Assembly: GCF_022458895.1 (NCBI RefSeq)
Contig: NZ_JAINFL010000004.1
Location: forward strand, 434,001 to 498,000
Direction of reading: 5' to 3'
Source of the DNA: Roseihalotalea indica
GTDB lineage: Bacteria; Bacteroidota; Bacteroidia; Cytophagales; Cyclobacteriaceae
Length of the DNA stretch: 64,000 nt
Of the stretch, positions 45,683-53,233 are shown one piece after another. A program made the position numbers and the translations under genes. Below the pieces are notes generated by a model. It was not told the DNA's origin and did no database searches. It saw nothing but the letters and a program-made list of their open reading frames with translations. Positions within the stretch are counted from its first letter, which is position 1. Each line of letters opens with the position of its first letter.

Positions 45683-46393
45683 TTATTTGCCGTTTCTTAG
45701 TTTTTTAATATAGGTTTCTAATTCTTGGCGTTTGTTCCTTCGGGCTGCATACCGAAGTAATTTCGTTTCTTCTACTGTATATTTATTTAATGCAGTTTCA
45801 AAAATGGCCCTCATTTCCTCACCTTGCTGCGCAGCAAAAATCACAGGGTCACAAAAAATATCTACCAACATTTTTTCCATGGTAACGGTAGTAACCTGAT
45901 TGATTTTTTGGAGCGGGGCTTCCGTTATTAGATTAGTTACGATCATTACCTCTTTCTCTTGGGCATATCGCTCCAGTATGGTATCGGTAGGGTTCAGAAA
46001 AACCTGTTTCTTTTTCTCTTGCAGAAAGTAAAATACTGATGCAGTGGCTTCTTTTTCTGACTCGATTAGAATGTAAAATCGACCGGGCTGGTGGTGCATA
46101 AATTCATTCAACCACCGGGTATCCCAGGTGCAGAGGTTTAGATATGGAAACTCTTTGGTAAGCTGATTAAATAACCTTTTCAGTGAACCGGTGTCGGGCT
46201 GAAAGGTCAATCCGGCCTGTAAAGAATAAATTCCCCTGGCTACCGCATGCAGTACACCCCGATCTTTTAGGGCATATATTCTCCAATCCAGGGTTGAGCG
46301 ACTAATATCACCTTCTATCTCTTGATAGAATGCAGCAATATCAGCAGTGCTAAAGCTTTTGCTTGTTTGAAAATAATTCTTTAACTGATCAAT
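45683..46393 (-). CDS. AbiEi-like antitoxin, winged helix (start uncertain)
   Basis: The frame continues above the first usual start codon (TTG at 46210) and encodes there a winged-helix domain (IDQLKNYFQTSKSFST, then STLDWRIYALKDRGVL and ARGIYSLQ), which the antitoxin needs to bind DNA. With no ATG, GTG or TTG in this part, I give ATT at 46393 as the start; GTG at 46433 would be in frame if the A5 run at 46426-46430 had four A. The C-terminal part (ending ELETYIKKLRNGK) neutralises AbiEii in this family, here of the DUF6577-like group. A 13-bp palindrome lies upstream. Confidence 0.75.
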   Translation of the reverse strand: MDQLKNYFQTSKSFSTADIAAFYQEIEGDISRSTLDWRIYALKDRGVLHAVARGIYSLQAGLTFQPDTGSLKRLFNQLTKEFPYLNLCTWDTRWLNEFMHHQPGRFYILIESEKEATASVFYFLQEKKKQVFLNPTDTILERYAQEKEVMIVTNLITEAPLQKINQVTTVTMEKMLVDIFCDPVIFAAQQGEEMRAIFETALNKYTVEETKLLRYAARRNKRQELETYIKKLRNGK

Positions 46394-46446
46394 ATGAAGT
46401 GTAGACTGGGCGATACTTCTCTTCGTTTTTCACAAAGATAAACAAT

Positions 46447-46486
46447 CTAAGATTTGGCAGCAAAAACATTTTTTGCCAAATCTTAG
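46447..46486. promoter_or_regulatory. Palindromic operator of the AbiE-Argonaute operon
   Basis: CTAAGATTTGGCA (46447-46459) and TGCCAAATCTTAG (46474-46486) are perfect 13-base inverted repeats 14 bases apart, just upstream of the AbiEi-like gene. AbiEi antitoxins repress their own promoter through such repeats. It also lies only 18 bases past the stop of the ImmA/IrrE gene. Confidence 0.8.
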
Positions 46487-46504
46487 TTTAACTTTGATTT
46501 CAAC

Positions 46505-47305
46505 TTAATCAAACCAAATCAGGCTAATGACATAACCGTATTGATCCATATAAAGGCATTGTTCGTTTAATTCCCGGGTTCCATTTTTTGCAAAAAACCA
46601 ATCCTCTATATATACCGTCTCAATTTCTGAATATTTGGCATCTTCCTTTGTGAAAGACTCGCCTGCAACAGTAGTTGGTGGTAGTTTGCTTCCTACTTTG
46701 AATCGAAAGGGGTACTTGGGAAAGTCTGAACTTCTCAAAAACCACTTCACGATATTATCTTTAGATACTACCACAAAAATTTCATGAAACCCAACTTCGG
46801 CAAAACGAATAAGCATGGCCAGTATACTAGTTTGAAATGTATCAGATAGATTGATAACCGTTTCAAATGAAAATCCCTTACCAGGAGATGCGTCTCTAAG
46901 TTTATAGGCTGGTATGAGAAGGCAGGTAGCAAAATAATCGGCTTCTATTTCTATCAAATTATTTCTTACCAGGTTCGTAAAAGAAGGATGTGGTTTGAAC
47001 TTGCCTGACCTTAAGCCCTCACGATGTTCATCCAAAAAATAATGACCAAGCTCATGTGCCCAGGTAAATCGGCTCCTCTTCGATTGAGGTGCATTGCCAC
47101 GATCAATATTTAAATGAATGTGGAATTTGGATCCATCAAATAGCAACATGCCATCAAAGAACTTTTCATAGTGATCATAATAACAAGGAATATCCTCTAT
47201 AAGGGCTATACTTTCGAGATCGGTAACATATCCATTTGAATAATCACGTACAATGAATTCAGTAAACTGCTCAATTTGTTTCTTCTTCTGAATCGGTATC
47301 TCCAT
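46505..47305 (-). CDS. ImmA/IrrE family metallopeptidase
   Basis: The 266-aa protein contains HELGH within FTWAHELGHYFLDEH near 82-96, and a second acidic block IEIEADYFATCLLIP near 117-131 that supplies the third zinc ligand. ImmA/IrrE proteases cleave a partner repressor to start induction. The partner is probably the 112-aa protein encoded just upstream, whose gene overlaps by 35 bases, or the sigma factor before it. Regions around this gene are AT-rich like the Argonaute genes. Confidence 0.9.
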   Translation of the reverse strand: MEIPIQKKKQIEQFTEFIVRDYSNGYVTDLESIALIEDIPCYYDHYEKFFDGMLLFDGSKFHIHLNIDRGNAPQSKRSRFTWAHELGHYFLDEHREGLRSGKFKPHPSFTNLVRNNLIEIEADYFATCLLIPAYKLRDASPGKGFSFETVINLSDTFQTSILAMLIRFAEVGFHEIFVVVSKDNIVKWFLRSSDFPKYPFRFKVGSKLPPTTVAGESFTKEDAKYSEIETVYIEDWFFAKNGTRELNEQCLYMDQYGYVISLIWFD

Positions 47306-47609
47306 TGTCTTGATTGCGCTTCATTTTCTTCAAAATATGTTCCGGAATGTTCTCGAAATTCCTGGCGGCCATCCTCCAGTTTTGAGTCGTCCCTTGATCT
47401 TCCACACTCCCATCTACCTGGATATTCTCAAAATCTCCTGCCATTATTTTCTTGGGATCGAGTATATCTCCTGATAACTCATGGTCATATTCTTTATACA
47501 GCTTATCAAACCGACCTAATTCACGATGATCCCTTGGAAAGAGGAAGCCAAGAGAACCAAGCCATTCATTAATATTATCGGTAGTGATATGTTTCTTATC
47601 CTTAGCCAT
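47271..47609 (-). CDS. Small acidic partner of the IrrE protease
   Basis: The 112-aa protein is acidic with no membrane helix; the N-terminus NINEWLGSLGFLFPRD resembles a helical interaction segment and the C-terminus is a Glu/Asp tail (DTDSEEETN). It overlaps the sigma factor gene by 8 bases and the IrrE gene by 35, so all three should be made together. A role as anti-sigma factor or IrrE substrate is inferred from that position. Confidence 0.7.
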   Translation of the reverse strand: MAKDKKHITTDNINEWLGSLGFLFPRDHRELGRFDKLYKEYDHELSGDILDPKKIMAGDFENIQVDGSVEDQGTTQNWRMAARNFENIPEHILKKMKRNQDNGDTDSEEETN

Positions 47610-48252
47610 ATATCTCTATGTACTCCTTTATTTTTTCATTTGCCTGATGTCTGTAAAACCTGACGGAGCTCTGTGTTAGATTAAGCTCTTCTCGTAGTCT
47701 TTTTAACAAGTGCCCAGGCAGGTTATGCCCTTCTACGAAATGCGCTTCATAAGTTAAGTATATAATTCGGTGTTTTTCGGAAAGTCTATCAAGCGCCTTC
47801 TTAACAATCTCATACCGCTTTTTAAGAACTCCCCTTTTTTCAACAGCATAGTTATTGTAATCAGGCTCAGGCATTTCACAAACAATTTCTTCTTCACCGG
47901 TATAAGGAGAATTTTGCTCATTTCGCCAATTAAGCAGTTCTCTTTGGGCAATTCTGTAGAGATAAAATTTAACACCTGTATCATAATCAGCTGCCCTTGA
48001 TTTTTCATGGTTATATTTAGGATATTTCCAAAAACGGTGAAAAGTTCTCTGTGATATCATGGCCGCCACATGCTTATCAAGGCCATTATTTTTACATATG
48101 ACCTCACATTTTCTTACCAGATCCTCACCAAAACGAAAACAGAACACATGGAAGGCAGCTTGTGCAGCTTCTTCAAAGCCATCATCTTCTTTCATTTTGA
48201 TATACTCGATGATATCTTCTGTGGTTTCGTCTTCGTATTCCTGCCAGTTCAC
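47602..48252 (-). CDS. Sigma-70 family RNA polymerase sigma factor
   Basis: The 216-aa protein has an ECF-like layout: region 2 (about 25-115, with GVKFYLYRIAQRELLNW) and region 4 (about 145-214, with LDRLSEKHRIIYLTY and LNLTQSSVRFYRHQANEKI). The first 25 residues are acidic and unusual. It is encoded with an IrrE-type protease and a small acidic protein, a cassette for a protease-released transcription switch. A 10-bp palindrome between it and the divergent DUF1508 gene may be its control site. Confidence 0.85.
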   Translation of the reverse strand: MNWQEYEDETTEDIIEYIKMKEDDGFEEAAQAAFHVFCFRFGEDLVRKCEVICKNNGLDKHVAAMISQRTFHRFWKYPKYNHEKSRAADYDTGVKFYLYRIAQRELLNWRNEQNSPYTGEEEIVCEMPEPDYNNYAVEKRGVLKKRYEIVKKALDRLSEKHRIIYLTYEAHFVEGHNLPGHLLKRLREELNLTQSSVRFYRHQANEKIKEYIEIYG

Positions 48253-48268
48253 TAGGGTCTCATAAAGC

Positions 48269-48302
48269 TATACCAAAAAGCGTTTATAATGATTTTGGTA
48301 TA
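48269..48302. promoter_or_regulatory. Palindrome between sigma and DUF1508 genes
   Basis: TATACCAAAA (48269-48278) and TTTTGGTATA (48293-48302) are perfect inverted repeats 14 bases apart, in the divergent region. The 14-base spacer equals that of the AbiE palindrome. Probable operator for the sigma/IrrE cassette. Confidence 0.7.
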
Positions 48303-48340
48303 TGGGTGAAAGCATTCTTAACTTTAAAATTCAAAAAATT

Positions 48341-48694
48341 ATGCAAAATCCAAAATTTCAAGTATTCAAAAGCTCGGCCAACAGCGAATATTATTATCGG
48401 TTAAGAGCAAAAAATGGTGAGATTATCCTGAATGGTGAGGGGTACAAAACCAAACAAGGGTGTCTGAATGGCATAGCTTCAGTCAAATCCAATGCTCCCT
48501 ATGATAGCAGGTATGATCGAAGACAATCTGTCAATGGCCAATACTATTTTAACTTAAAGGCTATCAATGGTGAAATCATTGGTCGTAGTGAGATGTATGT
48601 GACTCGATCAGGTATGGAGAATGGAATCAGTGCTGTCAAGAGGGACGCACCTACTGCACTCATTGAAGATCTAACTTTGGCAGGAGCATATTAG
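48341..48694 (+). CDS. DUF1508 (YegP-like) tandem repeat protein
   Basis: From the Met at 48341 the product is 117 aa with two DUF1508 repeats: the first FQVFKSSANSEYYYRLRAKNG then ILNGEGYKTKQGCLNGIASVKSNA, the second QYYFNLKAINGEIIGRSEMYV then GMENGISAVKRDA. The fold is a small beta-alpha unit of unknown job, found in host and mobile genomes. It is the only plus-strand gene inside the element and marks the boundary between the defence island and the phage-like module. The frame also opens at 48302 but that lies in the palindrome. Confidence 0.9.
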   Translation: MQNPKFQVFKSSANSEYYYRLRAKNGEIILNGEGYKTKQGCLNGIASVKSNAPYDSRYDRRQSVNGQYYFNLKAINGEIIGRSEMYVTRSGMENGISAVKRDAPTALIEDLTLAGAY

Positions 48695-48881
48695 TGCTCT
48701 TGTCTAATTTTTATTGAATGGATTTCTAACTAATACGATGAGTAGCTTCGTAGCCGAAGCACTTTCGGGTATCGCAACATTCCATGATGTAGGAAATCAT
48801 AGTTCTCAGTCTTATTTTGAATATAGTAGCATTTTTATTGATCAGCGGTTTAGCACATCACTGGGTGAGTTCTTAGGTAAA

Positions 48882-49145
48882 CTAAGGCTCCCCCAACCGT
48901 TCAAATAAAAACCTGACAATCTCCGGACGGAGTAATTTGGTGTGTTTCGTATAACCAAACTGCTGTAATTCATCGAAATACATGTGGATCCAGGTAGAAA
49001 AAGTTTTGGTGCAGACGTGGTACATTTCGGCCAGCTCGTATTTGTAGTAGGCCTTGATTTTTGGCGCTTCTTCATCTTGGAGGGCTATGGGCATCATCCG
49101 GGCCGAGGATGACTGAGGGTTGGTATGGGATGCAGCTTTCTCCAT
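48882..49145 (-). CDS. DUF4248-like helix-turn-helix protein
   Basis: The 87-aa product has YYKYELAEMYHVCTKTFSTWI near 33-53 and ends FLFERLGEP, a pattern like DUF4248 proteins of Bacteroidota mobile elements, with a likely DNA-binding helix pair. It is the last gene of the phage-like module transcribed from 60088, 1 base after the stop of the gene at 49147. A similar small protein is at 60274. Confidence 0.65.
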   Translation of the reverse strand: MEKAASHTNPQSSSARMMPIALQDEEAPKIKAYYKYELAEMYHVCTKTFSTWIHMYFDELQQFGYTKHTKLLRPEIVRFLFERLGEP

Positions 49146-49146
49146 G

Positions 49147-49554
49147 TTACAACGTATCTCCTCCCATTTTCTTCCAGATACTCAAAGGGATTTCTTCACG
49201 AAGGGCGGTATCAAAGTGGTAAGCTTTGATCATGCCTTCCCAGGCGGCTTTGGTTTTCAGGATTTTAAGCAGGGATTTCAAATCAGTCAGGTCTTTGGTA
49301 GGAAAACTATCTTCTCCATTTTTAAGCTTATTTTCCAAAGGCTTCAACTCCTTTGCCGTAAGCTTCCGGCTGAGCCCTTGTAGTTCAATGGCGTAGTAGT
49401 TTTTGCCTTCCTGCGCTTTCTGGTTGAGGTACTGCTGAATCTCGCTAGCGGTGTACATTCCTTTGCTAATCAGACGATCATTGCGATTGAACACCGCATA
49501 GCGCACTTTCTTATCTATTGGCTTGTTTCCCGATGTGACTACTTTTTTCTTCAT
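49147..49554 (-). CDS. Unknown protein of the phage-like module
   Basis: From the Met at 49554 the product is 135 aa; VRYAVFNRNDRLISKGMYTASEIQ near 20 and a helical region follow. Its start shares one base with the upstream stop (TGATG), showing coupling. The opening resembles part of the 135-aa protein encoded next to it (RYAIFGSEVKASDKYRV), so the two may be distant duplicates. Function unknown. Confidence 0.6.
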   Translation of the reverse strand: MKKKVVTSGNKPIDKKVRYAVFNRNDRLISKGMYTASEIQQYLNQKAQEGKNYYAIELQGLSRKLTAKELKPLENKLKNGEDSFPTKDLTDLKSLLKILKTKAAWEGMIKAYHFDTALREEIPLSIWKKMGGDTL

Positions 49555-49961
49555 CAGTATTTCAAAATTTTGAGTTCCGACCGCTTCCAACCTTTTTTGA
49601 GCATCTGCCTGAGTGCAGTTTCTGCTTCTTTTTTCGTCCGGTAGACTTTGGGCTTGGATTGTACCCGGTATTTATCGCTAGCTTTGACCTCACTGCCGAA
49701 AATGGCATATCTTTGCCCCTTTTTAATTGGTGTAGTAAGCTTGCGCCTTTTCTTTTTGGGCTTTTTGAGCAAGCGGATTGCTTCTTTCTCCGCCTCTGCA
49801 GGTGTGGTATAGATGGTGTGGACTTGTTCTATTTTCAATCCGCCCTGCACCTGACGAAAGAGTCCTGCTAGAGAATCTGGTCGGCCATCAAACACATCGG
49901 CTTTTTCGGAATGCGGGGTTGGTTTGTATACCACATACAATTTATTAAGATCAAGTTTCAT
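49554..49961 (-). CDS. Unknown basic protein of the phage-like module
   Basis: The 135-aa product contains two similar segments (TIYTTPAEAEKEAIRLLKKP and VYRTKKEAETALRQMLKKG), each helix-rich and preceded by a strand, separated by a very basic linker. This looks like a tandem repeat of a small alpha-beta unit that may bind nucleic acid. It overlaps the gene at 49958 by 4 bases. Confidence 0.6.
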   Translation of the reverse strand: MKLDLNKLYVVYKPTPHSEKADVFDGRPDSLAGLFRQVQGGLKIEQVHTIYTTPAEAEKEAIRLLKKPKKKRRKLTTPIKKGQRYAIFGSEVKASDKYRVQSKPKVYRTKKEAETALRQMLKKGWKRSELKILKY

Positions 49962-50185
49962 AGCTGAATGAGTTTAAGTTGTCCATTACGGTCTATATAC
50001 CCCAGGGTATTCTGCGGATAGCATTCCTCCGGGATCAGCTCTTCGCCAATGGTATTACCCAAGAATCCACCCAGCAAAATGAACGGGTAATAGTCTTCAA
50101 TTTTCAACTGTTTAGCCATCAAGAACCCAGCCATAGAGCCAATCAGAGCCAGTCCCGCCTTCTTTGTGTTTTTAGATAACTTCAT
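49958..50185 (-). CDS. Small membrane protein
   Basis: The 75-aa protein has a glycine-rich hydrophobic segment (AGLALIGSMAGFLMA) and a second (YYPFILLGGFLGNTIGEEL), then a polar tail. It overlaps its neighbours by 4 and 14 bases. In a phage-like module it may be a virion membrane protein or a small holin; no family is recognised. Confidence 0.6.
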   Translation of the reverse strand: MKLSKNTKKAGLALIGSMAGFLMAKQLKIEDYYPFILLGGFLGNTIGEELIPEECYPQNTLGYIDRNGQLKLIQL

Positions 50186-50855
50186 AGCGTCTGGAGTTAA
50201 TAAAAGAATTGGCTACTACGGCTACCGATGAAGCAATCATGGAAGTCCAGGCGGCAAGGCTCAGGGTTCTTCTGCGCTCATCCCGAAAGTCAATCAGGGT
50301 CAGTGTGAAACGGTTACCATGCATACTGCGATGGATTTTGGCCAGCTTCATAAAGAATTCGTAATCTTCGGTGTTGGCAAAGACCAGGCATCCAGCGGAG
50401 AAACTATCAATAACCTTCACTGATCCAGATTGTCTGGCTCGGTGGATATTGATCCCGAACTTACCAGTGTCAGGGGAACCGCTTTCAAACCAATTAAAAA
50501 TACCTTTACGATCATAATCACGAATAACAGTAACATCTTCTACCTGAACCACCGCCTCGTAAATACCACGATGCAGTCCTATGGCATAGGCATTCACATA
50601 TTGTCCCTTCTTGAGAAAAGCTGTGCCTTGTGGATGCATAGGATTGTCAAGCCAATATTGCCCTGGATCGGTGGTAGCCTGGAACACATGGTAGACCCAT
50701 TGACCCAGCTCGTTCTTATAAAACACATGAATTTCATCGTCAAAACGGTTGCTGCGGACATACTTGCTCCGGTAGGCTACGATATTGAGCTCGTAGGGCT
50801 TTTCAAAGAGCCGATAGCCTTTGCTGCGCAATATGTTTCTGGTTTTGCTGAGCAT
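50172..50855 (-). CDS. YkuD-like L,D-transpeptidase or peptidoglycan enzyme
   Basis: From the Met at 50855 the product is 227 aa. It holds the block FGINIHRARQSG near 134-145 and DSFSAGCLVFA near 152-162, matching the H...S-x-G-C active-site layout of YkuD/L,D-transpeptidase folds. A C-terminal membrane helix (AAWTSMIASSVAVVANSF) would anchor it. In phage it could cut or modify peptidoglycan at entry or exit. Its start overlaps the CHAP gene stop (TAATG). Confidence 0.72.
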   Translation of the reverse strand: MLSKTRNILRSKGYRLFEKPYELNIVAYRSKYVRSNRFDDEIHVFYKNELGQWVYHVFQATTDPGQYWLDNPMHPQGTAFLKKGQYVNAYAIGLHRGIYEAVVQVEDVTVIRDYDRKGIFNWFESGSPDTGKFGINIHRARQSGSVKVIDSFSAGCLVFANTEDYEFFMKLAKIHRSMHGNRFTLTLIDFRDERRRTLSLAAWTSMIASSVAVVANSFINSRRYEVI

Positions 50856-51448
50856 TACTGATCTACAAAATCGCTTACCGCCCACACTTGTCGCTGGATT
50901 CTGCGCTTGCGATATACACCATCACCTTCTCTTGAGCCATCATCATTGGTGTTTCCTTCCACCGTGATTACCCATGTATCCTGCCATTGATCTACAAAAC
51001 CGATATGAGCCGGACGCTTGAGGCGCTCATACCAAATCAGGAACACATCCCCAACTCTAGGTGTCTGCTTTAAAAATTCACCCCTTTTATAAATCAGGTG
51101 ATGCCTGCTGGCATAGCTCGGCACCCATGCACTTTGCGGGTGCTCCACATCCACCTGCTGGTAACACCAGCTTACAAAAGCTGCGCACCAACTGAATCCC
51201 GGACCAAAACCTACGGAAGCTAAATATTGCTCCACCTGTTTGCCCCGGTTTGCTCCGCCTTGCTCACGGACACCTACCTGGCTGAGATAGACTTGCTGGA
51301 GTCTTTGCCTCATTTGATTTTTTAGCTCAGCAGTACTTGCATGCTGCTGAGGGTTGATATCAAAAGGCCCTACAGGGTTCTGGCCAGCAGCACTGCAGCA
51401 AACAAGAAAGCAAAGAAGATAAACGTAGAAAGTTTTAGCTTTTGCCAT
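50855..51448 (-). CDS. CHAP-domain peptidoglycan hydrolase
   Basis: The 197-aa protein has an N-terminal signal sequence (TFYVYLLCFLVCCSAAG, possible lipidated Cys) and a CHAP domain with SWCAAFVSWCYQQV near 85-98 (catalytic Cys), AHIGFVDQW near 146-154 (catalytic His) and VEGNTND near 162-168. It would cleave peptide bonds in peptidoglycan as an exported lysin. The first 79 bases overlap the holin-like gene, an arrangement common for lysis genes. Confidence 0.88.
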   Translation of the reverse strand: MAKAKTFYVYLLCFLVCCSAAGQNPVGPFDINPQQHASTAELKNQMRQRLQQVYLSQVGVREQGGANRGKQVEQYLASVGFGPGFSWCAAFVSWCYQQVDVEHPQSAWVPSYASRHHLIYKRGEFLKQTPRVGDVFLIWYERLKRPAHIGFVDQWQDTWVITVEGNTNDDGSREGDGVYRKRRIQRQVWAVSDFVDQ

Positions 51449-51765
51449 GATGTGATGGTGTTAAAGTCCTGAGCAAATTGTGAATCAAGATAATGATCTG
51501 ATGTCGGCCAGATCAGCTTCATGAGTATGCGTACTATTCCGTGCAAAAGGAACAGCCCGATGATAGCGAACAAGTAGATTTGGAATACCCCGGCATCATA
51601 AGTCGCGGCAGTTGGATCTATTTTTCTGAGAAACCAAGCACTATTGGCCCAGAGAAAGAGCGCTACCAGGATGGAGGATAATTCTCTCCATACTTTTAGG
51701 TAGTTCCATAACCACTTGATAACAGGAACCACATTTGTTTTCATCCATTGTTTGAGTTTGTTCAT
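51370..51765 (-). CDS. Holin-like membrane protein
   Basis: The 131-aa protein has three hydrophobic segments (SSILVALFLWANSAWFL, QIYLFAIIGLFLLHGIVRIL and STFIFFAFLFAAVLLA) and a charged N-terminus. Size, membrane segments and position directly before the CHAP lysin suggest a holin or a membrane partner; sequence alone does not prove it. Confidence 0.65.
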   Translation of the reverse strand: MNKLKQWMKTNVVPVIKWLWNYLKVWRELSSILVALFLWANSAWFLRKIDPTAATYDAGVFQIYLFAIIGLFLLHGIVRILMKLIWPTSDHYLDSQFAQDFNTITSWQKLKLSTFIFFAFLFAAVLLARTL

Positions 51766-51767
51766 TG

Positions 51768-52796
51768 TTATATCAGTTTTAAGTTTTGTGAAGGGGCATA
51801 TACCGTTACCCCATTTTCGGTAATGATCTGGGCTATACCCTTATGATTATTGGCCAGGTAGCCTACCACCGTTTTAGGGGGAATGGCTGGCAACATATAG
51901 TCGCCTTTCCCATTGCGCAGCATGGTAGGTTTATGGGTAATAGCCACATCGAGTACCCGGCTGTTTTTTAAATAGCGTTGCAGGTCTTGCATGGTTTCCA
52001 ACGTCCCAAGACCGGACAATGTCCAGGTGCCAGTGGGTGATTGTTTCAAGCCTATCCGGATAAACTCGGCCCTGATCTTCACTTTGGCCGGTTCATTGTT
52101 TTTGAAGGCCACACTAAGCAACGCATTGACCGGACTGGTTACCCTTACGCCACCGACCCGAGCAGTATCAAAATGACTTCTTACCTCCAGGTAATCGCTG
52201 GTGTTTTGCATTTGCTTTAAGGCATTGAGGGCAGCAAAAAGGTTCTGACTGTTTGCTGCTTTGATCAGCTCGTCAGCTACTGTTTTGCTGCTGCCGGCAC
52301 TACTTTGAGCAGCAGGGTTGCTCCTTACAATTTTGCTAAAGGTGCTTTCCGAAACAGACGTGGAATAGCCTGCTGCCCGTAGTGCTTTTTCTGTTCCACC
52401 ACCAAACACTCCATCAGGAGTGCCATCCGGACGGATGCTCGTGCTGCGGATATGACCGGCTGCTTCACCGCCCAACCTGAGCAAACCTTGTTGAAGCTGT
52501 TTCACCAGTTCGCCTCTTGATCCGCTTCTTAGTGGAAAGGAACTACTGCTTGTGGTTCGGGGGACTGAGGCAGGCAATGCTGGGATGATATTGTTGACTG
52601 TAAGTCCTTGTCCACGTTGCATCACCGCTCGGTCTTGCAAATAATTATACAAGAGATAACCACCGCCCAATACTGCCCCGGCTCCCAGGCCATAGATGAT
52701 GTATTTTCGTTGAACACCTGCCTTTTGTTTGGGTACCGGTTGTTTTCGTCTTACTGATGCTGATTTTGTATTGCGTTTTCGTGTATTGGTCATCAT
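51768..52796 (-). CDS. Membrane protein with peptidoglycan-binding-like domain
   Basis: The 342-aa product has a basic head, one membrane helix (KYIIYGLGAGAVLGGGYLLYNYL), then a PG-binding-1-like fold with FPLRSGSRGELVKQLQQGL and DGVFGGGTEKALRAAGYS near 87-152, and an alpha-beta C-terminus. It would place a cell-wall-binding domain on the outside of a membrane, fitting either virion entry or lysis. Starts 2 bases after the upstream stop. Confidence 0.68.
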   Translation of the reverse strand: MMTNTRKRNTKSASVRRKQPVPKQKAGVQRKYIIYGLGAGAVLGGGYLLYNYLQDRAVMQRGQGLTVNNIIPALPASVPRTTSSSSFPLRSGSRGELVKQLQQGLLRLGGEAAGHIRSTSIRPDGTPDGVFGGGTEKALRAAGYSTSVSESTFSKIVRSNPAAQSSAGSSKTVADELIKAANSQNLFAALNALKQMQNTSDYLEVRSHFDTARVGGVRVTSPVNALLSVAFKNNEPAKVKIRAEFIRIGLKQSPTGTWTLSGLGTLETMQDLQRYLKNSRVLDVAITHKPTMLRNGKGDYMLPAIPPKTVVGYLANNHKGIAQIITENGVTVYAPSQNLKLI

Positions 52797-52798
52797 GA

Positions 52799-53233
52799 TC
52801 AGGGTTTTGAATTAATAATCTGTAATGCAGTAGCAAACTCTTCAGAAGAGAGTTCTTCTTTCAGGTCTGCAGCCAGGTTTCGTCCGTAGAGATCACGGTA
52901 CGCCCGCTGCACTTTGTTCATAACCGAGCTAGTGGGTATGGTCTCCAGTACGGCAAATACAGCTTCTTCATCAGTGCCCCAGCCGAAATAGTTGTCATTC
53001 TCAAAAGCCATTTTGAGTTGAGTGGCAAAAGCGGCCGGGTTGCCTTCGGTCAGGGCCTGATTTTCCCGAATGCCTTGTTTAAAGTTTTTTACCACAGCCC
53101 TCACTCCCAGAAACACCCCAGCCGCGGCACCCACTGCTAAAATAGTAGAGGTCACCTGGCTGCTGATGCTGATTCGGGGGCGGTTCTGCCATGCGAGTTG
53201 CCCGGCTTTATATGCTATAGCTGGTACTGCCAT
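52799..53233 (-). CDS. Membrane protein with annexin-like repeat
   Basis: The 144-aa protein has one hydrophobic segment (VTSTILAVGAAAGVFLGVRAVV) and then a C-terminal segment GWGTDEEAVFAVLET ... QRAYRDLYGRNLAADLKEEL, which closely follows the consensus of an annexin repeat (G-x-GTDE, then Y-x3-YG-x-D/N-L, then L-x2-EL-S). Annexin repeats bind membranes with calcium. One repeat alone next to a membrane helix is unusual. Its start shares one base with the upstream stop. Confidence 0.65.
   Translation of the reverse strand: MAVPAIAYKAGQLAWQNRPRISISSQVTSTILAVGAAAGVFLGVRAVVKNFKQGIRENQALTEGNPAAFATQLKMAFENDNYFGWGTDEEAVFAVLETIPTSSVMNKVQRAYRDLYGRNLAADLKEELSSEEFATALQIINSKP

Noticed and set aside
46505..47609. 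IrrE and 112-aa genes as a plain toxin-antitoxin pair
   Set aside because: The first gene is a metallopeptidase linked to a sigma factor by overlaps, so a regulatory cassette is more likely than a toxin.
48714..48908. Plus-strand frame of 64 codons after the DUF1508 gene
   Set aside because: Its last part is antisense to the coupled gene at 48882 and the rest lacks features.
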